Shown here: positions 22,123 through 33,480 of the stretch, piece by piece
Position numbering within the stretch: the stretch's first letter is position 1
How the letters are laid out: each line of letters starts with the position of its first letter
Assembly: GCA_029532625.1 (NCBI GenBank)
Contig: JARFXM010000011.1
Coordinates: forward strand, 372,001-436,000
Source of the DNA: Lomentospora prolificans
Taxonomy: Eukaryota > Ascomycota > Sordariomycetes > Microascales > Microascaceae
Direction of reading: 5' to 3'
DNA length: 64,000 bases
The notes under the pieces: model-generated
The model's database searches: none
Told to the model about the DNA's origin: nothing
The model's input: only the letters and a program-made list of their open reading frames with translations
Made by a program: the position numbers and the translations under genes

Positions 22123-23735
22123 ATGCCATGTCATACAATGTTTAAGATGACACCCCAAAGCAAACCCGCATCATCCTCGGGCTCTGAGAAAACAGCCACG
22201 ACCTATCCTCCGGTCAAACCAGAACCAGGCGAAAATGCTGCCTATAGCCTTTCTACTTCCGAAAAGGGGGAGTCCACGGCAAATAGCGACTTTGAAGACC
22301 CTGCTGCCCAAGCCTGCTCACCCATCAGTGATGCGCCTGATGGAGGTGCTGCTGCTTGGCTGGTAGTGCTTGGTGCATGGTGCACTCTGTTCTGCAGTTT
22401 TGGCTGGATCAACAGTACGTTGCATATCTCTGCGACTCTGGATAACGTAGCTCGAAGAACTAAAGAGAAACTGATTGATATTAAAACGCAGGTGTCGGGG
22501 CCTTCCAGGAATTCTATCAGAATGACCTTCTGAGGGGCTACTCGCCTAGTACAATTGCCTGGATTCCCTCGCTGCAGATCTTCTTCCAGATGGGCATGGT
22601 AAGCGCCTAGTATTCCTAGACAAGCTGGCCCTTCTTCTGCCCTGGCGCTAACTTGCTAGGGGCCAATCGTCGGAACTATATACGACAAATTTGGGCCGCG
22701 TTATCTAATCCTATTCGGCTCCGTGCTTCATGTCTTTGGCTTGATGATGGCTTCCATTTCCACGCAGTACTATCAGATTCTTCTAGCACAGGGCGCGTGC
22801 TCTGGTATTGGCGTTTCGGCCATCTTCCAACCATGTAGGTTGACGTTCCCCTTCGTCGCCAGCTGTATTAATAAACGATCTTCTTGCTGACTGGACCAGC
22901 GTTAAATGTGATCCATGGCTGGTTTGACAAAAAGAGAGGCGCGGCGTTCGGAATTGTCGCCACGGGCTCGAGCATTGGTGGAGTCATCTTTCCCATCATG
23001 GTACGCCGCCTCATTCAAGAGCTTGGTTACGGTTGGGCGATGCGCATCTGTGCATTCATGATTCTCGGCCTCCTGATTGTCGCCAACTTGACAATCCGGG
23101 CCCGCCATCCGCCCAGGCCGCAAAAGATGACAGGTAGTCAGCTCGCAAAGCCCTTCCGCGAATTTGAATTCATCCTTGTTCTTCTCGGCTTCTTCTGCTT
23201 CACATTCGGCTTGTTCGTCCCCATCAACTTTCTGCCAGTGCAGGCGCTTGAAGCAGGCATGGATCCGAATCTCGTCCTCTATCTCGTACCGATCCTCAAC
23301 GCCGCCAGTTTGTTCGGCCGTATCTTTTCCGGGGTGGTGGGGGACAAGATTGGCAAATACAACATCTTTGTCGTGGTGTGCTATCTCACGGCGATATGGA
23401 TCCTCGCTCTTTGGATCCCCGTTAGCACGACAGGAGGGATCATCGCTTTTGCCGCCCTCTTCGGATTTTCTTCGGGTGCCTACGTCTCTCTCATCGCACC
23501 TCTGGTGGCCGAAATCTCGCCGCTACCGGAGATTGGATTCCGCACCGGTATTGTCCTTTTCATTTCTTCGATTGGTGGCCTGACCACAAATCCCATCAAC
23601 GGTGCCATCTTAACTAGCTCAGGTGGTTGGGTCGGCTTGAAAGTATTTGCGGGTGTCTTTTGCGTTGTCGGTACAACTTTTATCCTCGTCGCTAGGATTT
23701 ATAGAACCGGATTCAAATTGGCGGTGGCATTCTAG
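22123..23735 (+). CDS. MFS transporter, monocarboxylate (MCT/MCH) family
   Basis: Exons 22123-22414, 22492-22598, 22660-22834 and 22900-23735 give 469 aa with clean GT-AG junctions. A hydrophilic about 75-residue N-terminal tail ends in 'DGGAAAWLVVLGAW', the [D/E]G[G/S]xxW motif that marks MCT-like MFS proteins before TM1. 'GAFQEFYQNDLL', 'GWFDKKRGAAFGI' (loop after TM4) and 'GRIFSGVVGDKIGKYN' (TM7-8 loop) are also typical. Twelve hydrophobic segments are visible. In fungi this group carries monocarboxylates, riboflavin or secondary metabolites across the plasma membrane. The neighbouring divergent regulator may control it. Substrate is not deducible from sequence, although a carboxylate would suit the ligase/hydratase genes upstream. 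Confidence 0.9.
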
Positions 23736-24708
23736 ATCATCGAATTGTTAAGAGACAATTATCATGATAGAGCTTGGCCGAGGGATAGACATATTGGATT
23801 ACTCGATAGACATTTTGGATTACTCCTATAGAAAGTTCCGTATATTAATAGAAGAAATACAATTTGGGTCTCAACCACAGAGGACCGTTCGAGTTGTTGA
23901 AGGCTTTAATAGCGCCGACCGAGCTACATCTGCCGTTCGCGTCTGTCCCCGTCGTAGATAATACGCAGCCAGCGTCCAATCTGGCCACTAATAGTTCCAA
24001 AGCATAGTGGAGTGGGAGCACTGATATGGAGAGCAAATGCCAGAAAGCCAGTGATAATAATAGCTCGAGGAAGTCGAGGCAATGTTTCAATTGGCATGAT
24101 GCCCACCTCCTTGATTTGCGACCCCGGATTCTGCCCCAGGTCAGCATAGCCATTGACAGTTGCCATGATACCGTTTCCTGGGCTTTTCATCAAGTATGGC
24201 CAGGCATTGAAAGCCAAAAGCAGGTTTGTCACCTTAGTATGAAAATCAGTAGGATTTGAAATGGCGCATGCAATATTAAGTCGAGCTCATTGGCGTTGGA
24301 GTCACTGTAACGGGAGGCCTTCGCTCTATCCTATAATGCAAATCAAGTCAGTGTTACGGATGTGTTTGCAATAATACGCATTTAAATGGCGTGATTGGTT
24401 AGCTGGAATTGATATGTTGCGAAACCAGAAAATCCCTAATACACGTCTAAGCCATGTAGGTGCACCGTGAATGGACCAAAAACTGAGGCGGTGCATGTTC
24501 GGGTGGGTGGCACAACTGAAGTGACGTGGAGCAGCCCTCAGCACAATAGGCAACAGTTTCAGCCCACCTTGAAGTGTTCAGCCTGCGAGGTTTGGTTTAA
24601 AGTAATAAGGCAATCGCGCAAAAACTACCTCGATAGGGGGTGACAAGGTCCTCTGCTTTCCTTAACATCGTCCCCAGCCTGCCTATCACCGCTGGCCCCT
24701 CATACAAA
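23736..24708. other. Intergenic, with a 21-bp duplicate
   Basis: A 21-bp tandem duplicate (gacatattggattactcgata / gacattttggattactcctata) lies at 23787-23828 just after the MFS stop. A minus-strand frame at 23924-24232 has one hydrophobic stretch but no family or conserved context that I can see. Confidence 0.45.
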
Positions 24709-27565
24709 ATGGCACTAGACGTCCAGCAGAACGGAAGTGCTTCGGGCGATGCACTGAAAAGCGAGAACCGCTGCAATGACTCTGGCGCAAGCATGGACAT
24801 CTTTTCGGCATCTGAGCTTCTTCGAGTTCTCCAAGGAGTTCTTGTGGCCGCAAAGGTAAATGAAGACGATGCAGCTCCCGTCCATCAATGGTTTTCCGAC
24901 CCCGCCACGTTTACCCCGCAGTCTGTCCAAGCAGACCAAGCTCTGATAGCCCTGCAAGATTGGTGCTCGAAAGCCGAAACTAAATTCCGGGGAGAAGACG
25001 ATGCACGACATATATCCTTGATAACAATCGGAATCACGTTCCTTAGGGTTATGGGCCGTAAAGGCGCCCAAGTTCAGACCAATGAGCTAGACATTGTCTG
25101 GAGCATCGTTCGGGATGCCCTTGATGTCGTCCCAGAGTCAAAACTTCACTGGGTGGCAAGTCGAAGCGCACAAGGCTTCATATCTGTTGCTCTGTGCAGT
25201 CTCATCAAGGATGGAAACATTGACGAGCTTTTCCGGCTCCACGTTTGGATGCCCGATGGTTTCCGCGGAAATCCCGACTTTGCTGTTCATTCGCATCAGG
25301 CATTCGCCCAAGGCTGGATTCTAGCCGGCGAAGGAAAGGACACGCCGTATAAAGTTGAGCCCGATACTTCTCTCGGTGAGGCCACGCATGCGAGGTACGC
25401 TCTAGCTTGGACAGACGGCAAAGATAAAGGAAACTCGACGTATAAAACGCATCAACAGTCTTCCACAGTCGTCAATACCGGAGACTTCATGCGTGTAGAA
25501 AAACAAAAGTCCACTATTCAGACCCGGGGAATGAGCTATACGGTCCCCGAGGCTTCTTTCCATACGTCAACCATTCAGTCGGACGTTCTTCATGCTACAT
25601 TCTTTTTTTTCGACGCCAGCCGGGGCTTCATCAAGGACGCACCAGTGCTCGGGCCCAAAGATGCCGAGTCGTTCACTCAGATCCGTGATCCTGCTGGCAT
25701 CACTCCGGCGCAGCTCGTTAATCGAGTAGATGCCGTCAGAAAGTGGGAGGTTTTCATGGCGCGAGGCCGCTACCACATGGATCGCGCCGAGTGGGAACAT
25801 GCCCTGAGAGAATTAAACAGCGCGCTTCATCTCTGTCAATCTGAGAAAGGCTTCCCAAACGCGCAACGCTACATTTGCATTGTCCACGGAGAACTCGGCA
25901 ACACGTACCGACGGTTTGGTCGATACGACCAAGCAGAGAGCCATCTTCGGAAGGCCATAGACGGCTTAGGTGTTTGTACAGAGAGAGTTGAATTCAGTGG
26001 GGAGCTAGGTGTGTTATATCGTCACATGAACCGAGTCAGCGAAGCTCGGTTGGCTTTCTTAGATCAGTATGAAACAGCCAAAGCTCTTGGATTTGACCGC
26101 CCCACTTGCCGCGCAGTCGGTAATCTAGGGATGGTCTATTATCAACTCTTCGGGGAGACTGGTGACACGAACTTGTTGCATAAAGCCATCCAGTACCTGA
26201 ACGAGCGAATCGAAAGAGCACGCCGATTACAAGATGAGGAACAAAACTTGGACTTTGACGGAGGCGCTGAGCGCCGAAGACGCCAAGCACATACGTGGGA
26301 GATTATTGGCCTCAGTCGGCTTTCTCTCTGCCATTCTGCCAGAAAGGACAACAAAGCTGCTATCGAAACTTCCTTGAAAGCCTTGGAATTGACTGAAGCT
26401 TCAAAAGACACTACTGTCATCGCAGTATCTCGTCTCTTCTACGGATTCGCCCTGCTGAAAGACGGTCAGCGGGACGAAGCCCTCCAGCAGTTTAATCCTC
26501 CTTACGGGTGTACTCCAGCCATGGCACTTTGTAAAGAGCCATCTGAAGAGCACCGTCAGTATCTGCATGATCTGATAGACGCCGGGGCTGATCTAGACTT
26601 GGTTGATGAGCACGGATATACGGCACTAGACTATGCGGTATTTAGTGGTGACACCAAAATGGAGGCTCTCGTGCTTGAAGGGCTTCGCAAGGTGCCCGGA
26701 TACACAGAGGAAGGCATCATTCGGCGACAATCCGAGGCCATGCTAAGAAAGGGGTATCGCGAACTCTTCCAAGAGGAGCTTCGGCCCGTACTGCTCGGTG
26801 GCGGCCGTGATTCCATCGAAAAGCTGCGAATCCGCTATGCCGAAGAGCTGGCCAAGGACAAACGAAAAAGCGACATGTTTGACCAACTAAAGTTTCTCCG
26901 ATATTCCGACTTTGTCAAGTTTGGCAAATTCCCTAGGTCAGATGATTCTGTGACGGAGACATTTGCACCTGAGAGCGAGCATTACGCGGGCGAATACATT
27001 GTCTTCATCTCTTACCGATGGCTCAAGGTCGCCAACGTCACAACGTCGCCGGATGACCAAAATAATACGCAATACAATCGTGTAATTGCGGCTGTCGAGA
27101 GGCTGCTGCAACTACATCCGGATATCAGTCCATCGCGACTCAGTATTTGGCTGGTAATAAGTTCCCCAATGTCCCGTTTTCTCCGAATCGATCGGGAACG
27201 CTAACATTCGATGCTAGGACTACGCCTGCGTCGACCAGGAAGGCCCAGCAAAAGGTGTGGCCGCTCTACCGATGATTCTCGCGCAGTGCAATGCCGTTGT
27301 GAGTCTCGTTGACGATGAGTACTACACCCGAGCCTGGTGCTCGGTTGAGGTAATGATGGTGCAAACGCTGAAAAAGTCATATCATTTGCATGAGTGGTAC
27401 GAACAAACCCGAGAAGACGGTGGCCAAGGACTGCCCCAGTGGATACTGCGTCCCGGGCCAATGGATATTGTGATAACCATGGCGGATAAGAGGGTAACCT
27501 TGGAGGAGGATCGTGCCAAGACCCTATTCTTGGAACGACAGACCAGGTTGCTTGGTACTTCCTAA
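24709..27565 (+). CDS. TPR-ankyrin-TIR-like protein (candidate NLR-like/NADase effector)
   Basis: Exons 24709-27153 and 27218-27565 give 930 aa. The intron is GTAATA...GCTAG with a CTAAC branch, joining 'SIW L' to 'DYACVDQ'. Residues about 1-350 have no recognised fold. About 355-590 are TPR-like helical repeats (for example WEHALRELNSAL, YDQAESHLRKAI). About 615-660 hold ankyrin units (LIDAGADLDLVDEHGYTALDYA). Residues about 760-880 look like a TIR fold: 'EYIVFISYRW' as strand A, 'LDYACVDQ', 'CNAVVSLVDDEYYTRAWCSVE', where WC-x2-E (E859) matches the position of the TIR catalytic glutamate. TIR domains cleave NAD+ or scaffold immune complexes. The arrangement recalls fungal NLR-like and incompatibility proteins, but no NB-ARC or NACHT is seen. 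Function is inferred from architecture. The MALDVQQ start was chosen as the first ATG in the frame. Confidence 0.85.
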
Positions 27566-27743
27566 CAGGCCAATCGGGGAGGAGGATCTCCTTTCGTAAA
27601 CAGTTATCAGTAGAAACGTTTCGTCAATATGGTAATGAATTCCGCAATAGATGACCTTTGTTGCCCCGACTACGCATCTCTAACTACCAATCCTTGTCAT
27701 ATTATTTACTATTATCCGCCGTTTCTCTTTCAAGCAAATCAAC

Positions 27744-29752
27744 CTAAGGCAACATTGATGGTAATTCTGGTTTGACCTGCCTCCTGGCTCGAGCGGGAAT
27801 CCTCTCCACAGACACAATCTCGGCCTTCAACACCATCTCACCACATTCCCCATCTCGCTCAATAAACGGCTTCTTCGTAACCAGGATAAAGTCCTTCCGT
27901 CTCTTCTCATCAAGCATAAGCCAAGCCCACCACGCGATCGCCACGGCTACCGCAGCCCAGGCTGTAAACGGTCCAACCCAATGAGGCGCTTTCGGCATCT
28001 TCGTGTTTGGGGGCGCGAACGTCCCGAAGACCATCAGTGCCAAGCCTGCCGTGGCCACAATGGCATGTAGGGGGCTGAGGGGAGCGTGCCACTGGCAGTG
28101 GCGTGCCCACTGCCGACCCTTTTCTGTCTTGCGGTTGATCCAGGAATCGATCTTGAGGTACAGAAGTCCGGCGCTGGTGAAGAGGCCCAGCAGTCCCACA
28201 AGAGTGGCGGTCTTGATCGCAGCCAAGACGCCGTATGCCCGATTGGGCCCAAGGACAATTCCAAAGACAAGGATAAATATGACTTCAAAGACCCAGTGAA
28301 GGAACGTAGCCGCGATTGGGACCTGCTCCGGGTGATACTCGATGTCTTGTAGGGTAAACTGCGCGCTGGTCCTTGGTTGCTGGGATAGCCGAGACAGCAG
28401 CGAGTCACTTCCAGTTGCGAACAATAGCGAGAACGGTAGGATGCCCTCCTTGGCGATTTCTTGCTTGACGCGGGAAGCTGTAAACGTCTGGGCCATGATG
28501 TTACCGAAAATGGAAACGCTCAACAGTGCTGAAACAGCCCGCACCGCGCTATAGTCAGGGTTCTGGTTACCGTGAGAGGAGGTTCCAGAAATCTTTTCAA
28601 ACATGGCGATGACCATATCTGGAGGCTCGTCTCCAGTGTAAGGAGTTACACATAGATATCCCACGTTCGCCAGAGGGAAGAGCACGAGTACGGTAAGCAT
28701 GGCGAGAATCGTGGCCCTGGGGAAAACTCGACGCGGGCTTTTCACTTCCGCCAACACGTAAAAGGGCTGTTCAAATCCGGAGTAGGGATAAGCGGCAAAA
28801 ACTAGGGCGAGGACAATGTCTCCAAAGTTGGATGATCCGTTCGTCTTTTGATATTCCCAGGTGATCTTCCGGCACTGGTTCTCGTGTATCGTTCCCCAAA
28901 TGATTCCAAGTAAAGCGATAGAGGCTACAAACAACACCTTGCCCACGGCAAAGATGTTATTCAGTGTAATGGCAAACTGGCGCGCGCCGACATTGATGAG
29001 AGCGCAAATCGTGACGACTGCTATCGCCCAGCCAATCACACCCGCCTCGCTGAAGCATTCATCCCCCTCTTCGCAGTCGGGTCGGATAGCTCTCATTATG
29101 AAGAGGCCGAACTGCACCGCATTGGCAGCGAGGTGCCCGAAGATAATAAAGATGACGCCGAATACACAAGATGCCAGCAGCCGCGGTTGATTGTAAATGT
29201 ACTCCAGCTGCACAGGTGAGCAAGTCAGACTGTAGCCTCAACGTTGGATATAGTATCAATAGAGGCCAAACTTACAAAGTTTTTATCTCCACCTGACCGT
29301 GGGACTGGAATCGTGCGCGTGCTTCCGTCTTCGTCGACATGGCTGAAATACGGCACGGACATGCCCAGCTCGAGCCAACACAGATGCAAGGAGAGCACAA
29401 TCAGACCTCCCACCACCCAGAGTAGGATCGACACTCCTGAACTACCAGTATGCTCAAGGATATTCTTAGGCAACCCGAATATCCCGGAACCAATTGTGCG
29501 ATTCAGAATGAGCGCGGCAACGGTAAACTCTCCCAGACGCTGCCTCGATGTCGGGGAGAGATCAAGACGCTGCGCTATAATCAGTGATGGAATCTTTAGA
29601 ACTATTAAATCAAACAAACGTACCGCTCTTTGGGCATTGAGTGCAGCGAGCTCCTGGGCCAATTCCTCGGTGGTGAGGCACGTCTGCGGTTCATCCCCAT
29701 TGCTGTGGGAAGACTGACTTTCCGGGTCATTCAAAGCGGAGTTGCCGTTCAT
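27744..29752 (-). CDS. APC-superfamily amino-acid permease (methionine-permease/LAT-like)
   Basis: Exons 29752-29624, 29569-29276 and 29207-27744 give 628 aa. TM1 carries 'NRTIGSGIFGLPKNIL', the APC signature GSGIF. 'YPYSGFEQPFYVLAEVKSPRR' is the TM6-loop motif of fungal Mup1/LAT-like carriers (GFE...E...PRR). Twelve hydrophobic segments follow a cytosolic Ser/Glu-rich tail with lysine-poor composition. The first intron (54 nt, GTACGT...GCGCAG) is in frame with open sequence, so an unspliced form would add 18 residues. The spliced form gives the smoother 'QRARLDLSPTSRQRLGEF' and is preferred. The family imports amino acids across the plasma membrane. It is convergent with the TPR-ankyrin-TIR gene, 178 bp apart. 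Confidence 0.88.
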
Positions 29753-30631
29753 TTCGCAGTGAAATCTCAGGTATGGAGTAAAAGGAAGCAATCAATGAGC
29801 GGATCGAGAGGAACGAAAGCGGATTCTTCGAAGTGAAGGGCGTGTCCGAGATACAAGGTAAGGCCGCACGCTGGGGCAGATGTCGTCTACCCTCATGACC
29901 AGCCCCCATCATTTCGACCCTTGATACGAAGTAAATTCCACACCATTCACTGGTACATTGCGTAAAATCGGGAGTCCTAGACAAGGGGGACCAGGCTGTG
30001 CAAACCAGTCTCGGAATAAGATGCAGGACTTGGCAGCGCACATCTGCGCAGTAAACCTTGTCGAGCATACAGTAAATTTTACGTCTTTTATTGATCGCAT
30101 CGATACGAAGGTACACTACTGGATTATTCAACAACCATTTCAAGGGGGCGGCATGCGAGAGTGAGTGTGCCGCCCGACTAGTGTGGTCTTGGAACATCAC
30201 GCCCCCAAGCCTGAAAGTGAGGCTGTCGTGCATTCGCGTGCATTCGCGGGGTTTCATAGCCAGGCAACTCCAACCAACAGGCCAATCCACATCTTTTGAA
30301 TGGCCAGGGTCGCTTCGGTGGCGCCCTATCACTGCGCCGAGTCGCTGGAAATGGCTCAGCCCTGACGAGGTCTATATTGACAAGGTCGCGTGTGCTTGGA
30401 CAGACCCCTTCCCCATCATGTGGCAGTCTCGCCAGCTTGCAGCCAGGCAAGCGGTTGGTTGAATTTGACAGCTGAAGACGCAAGGGTTGCCCTGCCAGTT
30501 AGTGATCTTTGGCCACCACTTCTGATCAGGAACAACCCCTCAGTCTTCCACGTCCGCAACCGCCATCGTCCCCTTTTTTCGGACAACCTTTTCTTTCTGT
30601 GTTAAAATGTAGCCCGAGTTTATCGTTGACG
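29753..30631. promoter_or_regulatory. Divergent upstream region of permease and unknown gene
   Basis: No supported gene. Overlapping frames on both strands are shadows of each other with no domain. Confidence 0.4.
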
Positions 30632-31958
30632 ATGGCTCTACCACGGCAACCCTTACTCAATACTACTCATCGTTACGACATTGCCAATCCTGATGCTTCA
30701 ATTCCGTTATCATCGTCGGATGATTCCCAGAGGAGACTCCTGATATGGAATGCACGCGGGGCGCGACGCAAGTTTCGGCTTGCCCAAATGATAAAGCGGC
30801 CCGACGAGCCCGAGTATCCCGATGGCCACGCGCTTTTTCTCGATGTCGATCGCGACACCGTCATCCCCATGTACGCCATCGTCCAGTACCGACCTACCGA
30901 ATGGCTAATCGAGGTTCGATATGATGGTGGAGGGGAGACAGCCGTCTACTCGTTTAAATCGAAAGACGGGGCATTGAGGTTCCAGAGTCTAGTGACGGGG
31001 TATAATGTTTCCGCCAGCTTTGAGGGCGTGCATGTTGCCCTTATACACATCCCAAATGATGGCGGATTGAAAATCTTCAACAAACTCAAGTCAATGGGCG
31101 AATTTGCCGAGATCGCTCATTTACAGCTCTGGCAGAAGAAGTCTTCGTTATCAACTTCGGGACCATCATCCCGGCAATCGGTGGCTTCAGATCCAAGACG
31201 GCCCTCAACATTCCGCACTTTACCTTCGGCAGGAGACGCAGTGAGTCTTCAAACGGATCCTATCACACGACAAGACGTCTACGTATCCGACGCTGTCGCA
31301 CCACCTGTCCTTGTGGCGTTTATGAGGGGAAAGGACGGTCGGGCCACAATGCTCAAGATAAATGGTACGAATGCCCCGAATTAGTAGTCTTTCGAAGGTT
31401 TTCTTGCTAACATTTCTAGTCTCCGATATGTTGGTGAAAGTGACAGAGGACTTGCTTCACCTCTCCAAGCCAACGGGCCGATTCATGGCCACCAGGGTCT
31501 CCGTACGCCAGGACGAGCTTGCCGCCTGGAATATCTGCCGCTTAGGGGCCCTTGCCAGTGAAAAGGAGCACGACTTCTTGGATTGCACTTACCTAACGCT
31601 AACTCCGACCCGAATCGAGGATCTTGGAGCACTGGAGAATAGGATTCTCCATATCCAATACGAGCATGCCCAAATCGAAGCAGGCAGAAGCCATGCTCGC
31701 CGAACTGCACAAAACAATAGACGGCCTTCTTTACCAACTCCTCCAGAGTCGCCTGAGTCTGGGTCGGATCGAGCACGAAGCTTCGTCGGACTGCCCACTC
31801 TACCCAGTATACCATCACTCGACGCCATGGTCACCCAGGGCATCACGCGTGCGCAGCTTGACGGGACTCCCGTAATGGCTGAGTTGGAGGGAAGTCTTAC
31901 GGAGCGGCCAAGGAGGGGGTTGCGTAGGTTGCTAAGCTTCCAGGCCGGATCAAACTAG
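30632..31958 (+). CDS. Uncharacterised 423-residue protein
   Basis: Exons 30632-31364 and 31420-31958, joined through a GTACGA...TTCTAG intron with a GCTAAC branch, give 423 aa. The N-terminal about 170 residues look like a compact beta-rich fold with pleckstrin-homology-like character (YAIVQYRPTEWLIEVRYD, VYSFKSKDGALRFQSLVTGY), followed by a Ser/Pro/Arg-rich linker. The second half contains an alpha-helical segment (DLGALENRILHIQYEHAQIE) and a low-complexity tail. There is no signal peptide or membrane span. I do not recognise a named family. Such proteins are often lineage-restricted in filamentous ascomycetes. The next gene (HNH domain) is on the same strand 0.6 kb downstream. Confidence 0.7.
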
Positions 31959-32557
31959 ATATCGCCTCCTCTAGGATACAGTTTACAAGAGTAAATGTGG
32001 CTTTCAGGGGGACAATTGAGAAACTGTACAATAGACGTAACTACCCACCATCTCTGATAGGCCGATACCTATGTCTATAATACCTAATAATTTGTGATAG
32101 ATGTCCCCAATCTGACAATCTTGGCGGCGTGTCTTTGCTCAGGCGAATCAGGCGCAGCTCAGCTTCAGCTAAAATAGGTCCAGGATCTCGCTAAAAGTTG
32201 CCAACCTAACTAAGAACCCAAAAAGGGTCCCACTTCGACAAGGGACTCGCTTTACCATGCAAGCAAGCATGAGCACGCGCGAGCAGATGGAAGTAAGCAA
32301 GCGATCACGTGAGACACATCAGTCTTTGCCCAGGCTGAATCACGCCCGGCTCATCTTCGGCTAGATTAGCACAGTGTCTCGCTAAATCTTGCCAGTAGAT
32401 CAGAATTGGAACTTTGCCAAGGGCCAACCGCCGAAGCTCATCACTCGCCTGGAACACCGAACACCTTTATCCCTTTCAAGCATCAGACAGTATTACACCT
32501 CCCGACTTATTATCGCTACTCATTAAGAGGAGCCGGCTCTCTACTGGTACCGGAAAT
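31959..32557. repeat. Intergenic with a diverged ~100-bp direct repeat
   Basis: Segments 32131-32245 and 32332-32423 align by eye along their length. Both start GTCTTTGC-CAGGC and include 'GGCTCA/AGCTCA-CTTCxGCTA' and 'TCTCGCTAAA-TTGCCA', ending 'CAAGGG'. Identity is roughly three quarters. They are about 200 bp apart, directly upstream of the HNH gene. Confidence 0.65.
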
Positions 32558-33480
32558 ATGCCATCGTCTACCAGTGATCCAGCTCTTCGTCGCGACGTCG
32601 TATTCTCTGACCTCCGAGATCCCTCAACCATCCTAGGTCTAATCTTGACCCATGGGGTGACGAACGAGGGGTTTTATCGCATGGTTTCTATAGTACTAAT
32701 CTCCAAAAGTGATATTTTTATCCAGACAGAAAACGGTAACCGACTTCTGAGAGATTCCCAGCCTCTTCTTCGCGGCCACTACCTGATTATATCCGATTCA
32801 GAGATCCAAGTCAATAGTGAGCTATTTCTCCATTGAACGATATCTCTCGGGTCTGGTAGCCAAGTTTATAGCCTCAGAGATACAGTTCGTCAGAGAGATA
32901 GACGATGTGTCATTACAAAGATAGAAAATCCAGATGCAGAGTTTGGCGAGTGGTGGGGATATAAAGCAGCCCACGTCTTCCCATTAGCTCATGAATCCTA
33001 CTGGATAGCCCATAACTTCGATCGATGGATTACCATACGCCCAGCAATTGGTGGCTCTATTAACTCTGTGCAAAATGGAATACTGCTCATGGCTTATCTC
33101 CACGACCGGTTCAATAGCTATGCTTTCTCTATTGACCCAGATGTGAGTTTTTAGTTAATACTGCGACTATTCTATTTTTGATTTTATTAATTTATTAGGA
33201 TAACTATAAAATTATATGTTTCCGTCAAGATCAACTCGGCATCGCTGGAACCTTTCTCGACCGTCGCCTCCTAGATGATTCCCAGAGGCCCCCAGATGAG
33301 TTGTTTCGCTGGCATTTCCGCCAAGCAGTGCTAGCAAACATGAGAGGGGCAGGTGAACCTGTATTTGAGCATGATTTCCCCCCTGGTTTGGATATCATGG
33401 GTGATATAATCTCTGGGCCAAAACCTGCCGAGAGAATGGAGTCGGAGCTGTTTATGAGGCTTGGCAGTGGCACTTCCTAG
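32558..33480 (+). CDS. HNH-nuclease-domain protein (fungal HNH_2-type)
   Basis: Exons 32558-32816, 32865-33142 and 33199-33480 give 272 aa. An N-terminal about 85-residue beta-rich segment is followed by 'VRQRDRRCVITKI', the opening Cys-containing strand of fungal HNH domains. 'AAHVFPLAHESYW' carries the AH(I/V)xP motif with the catalytic His. 'NSVQNGILLMAYLHDRFNSYAFSID' matches the 'N-NG-LL---H--FD' second half. In fungi this domain is common in accessory-region proteins of unknown role; nuclease activity is inferred. Intron 1 is short (48 nt) and ends AAG. Intron 2 is very AT-rich. An in-frame GTC-AAT-AGT continues to a nearby stop if intron 1 is not spliced. Confidence 0.78.

Noticed and set aside
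29570..29623. Reading the permease without its first intron
   Set aside because: The 54-nt segment is open in frame but has a strong GTACGT donor and CAG acceptor, and its translation is hydrophobic in an otherwise cytosolic tail.
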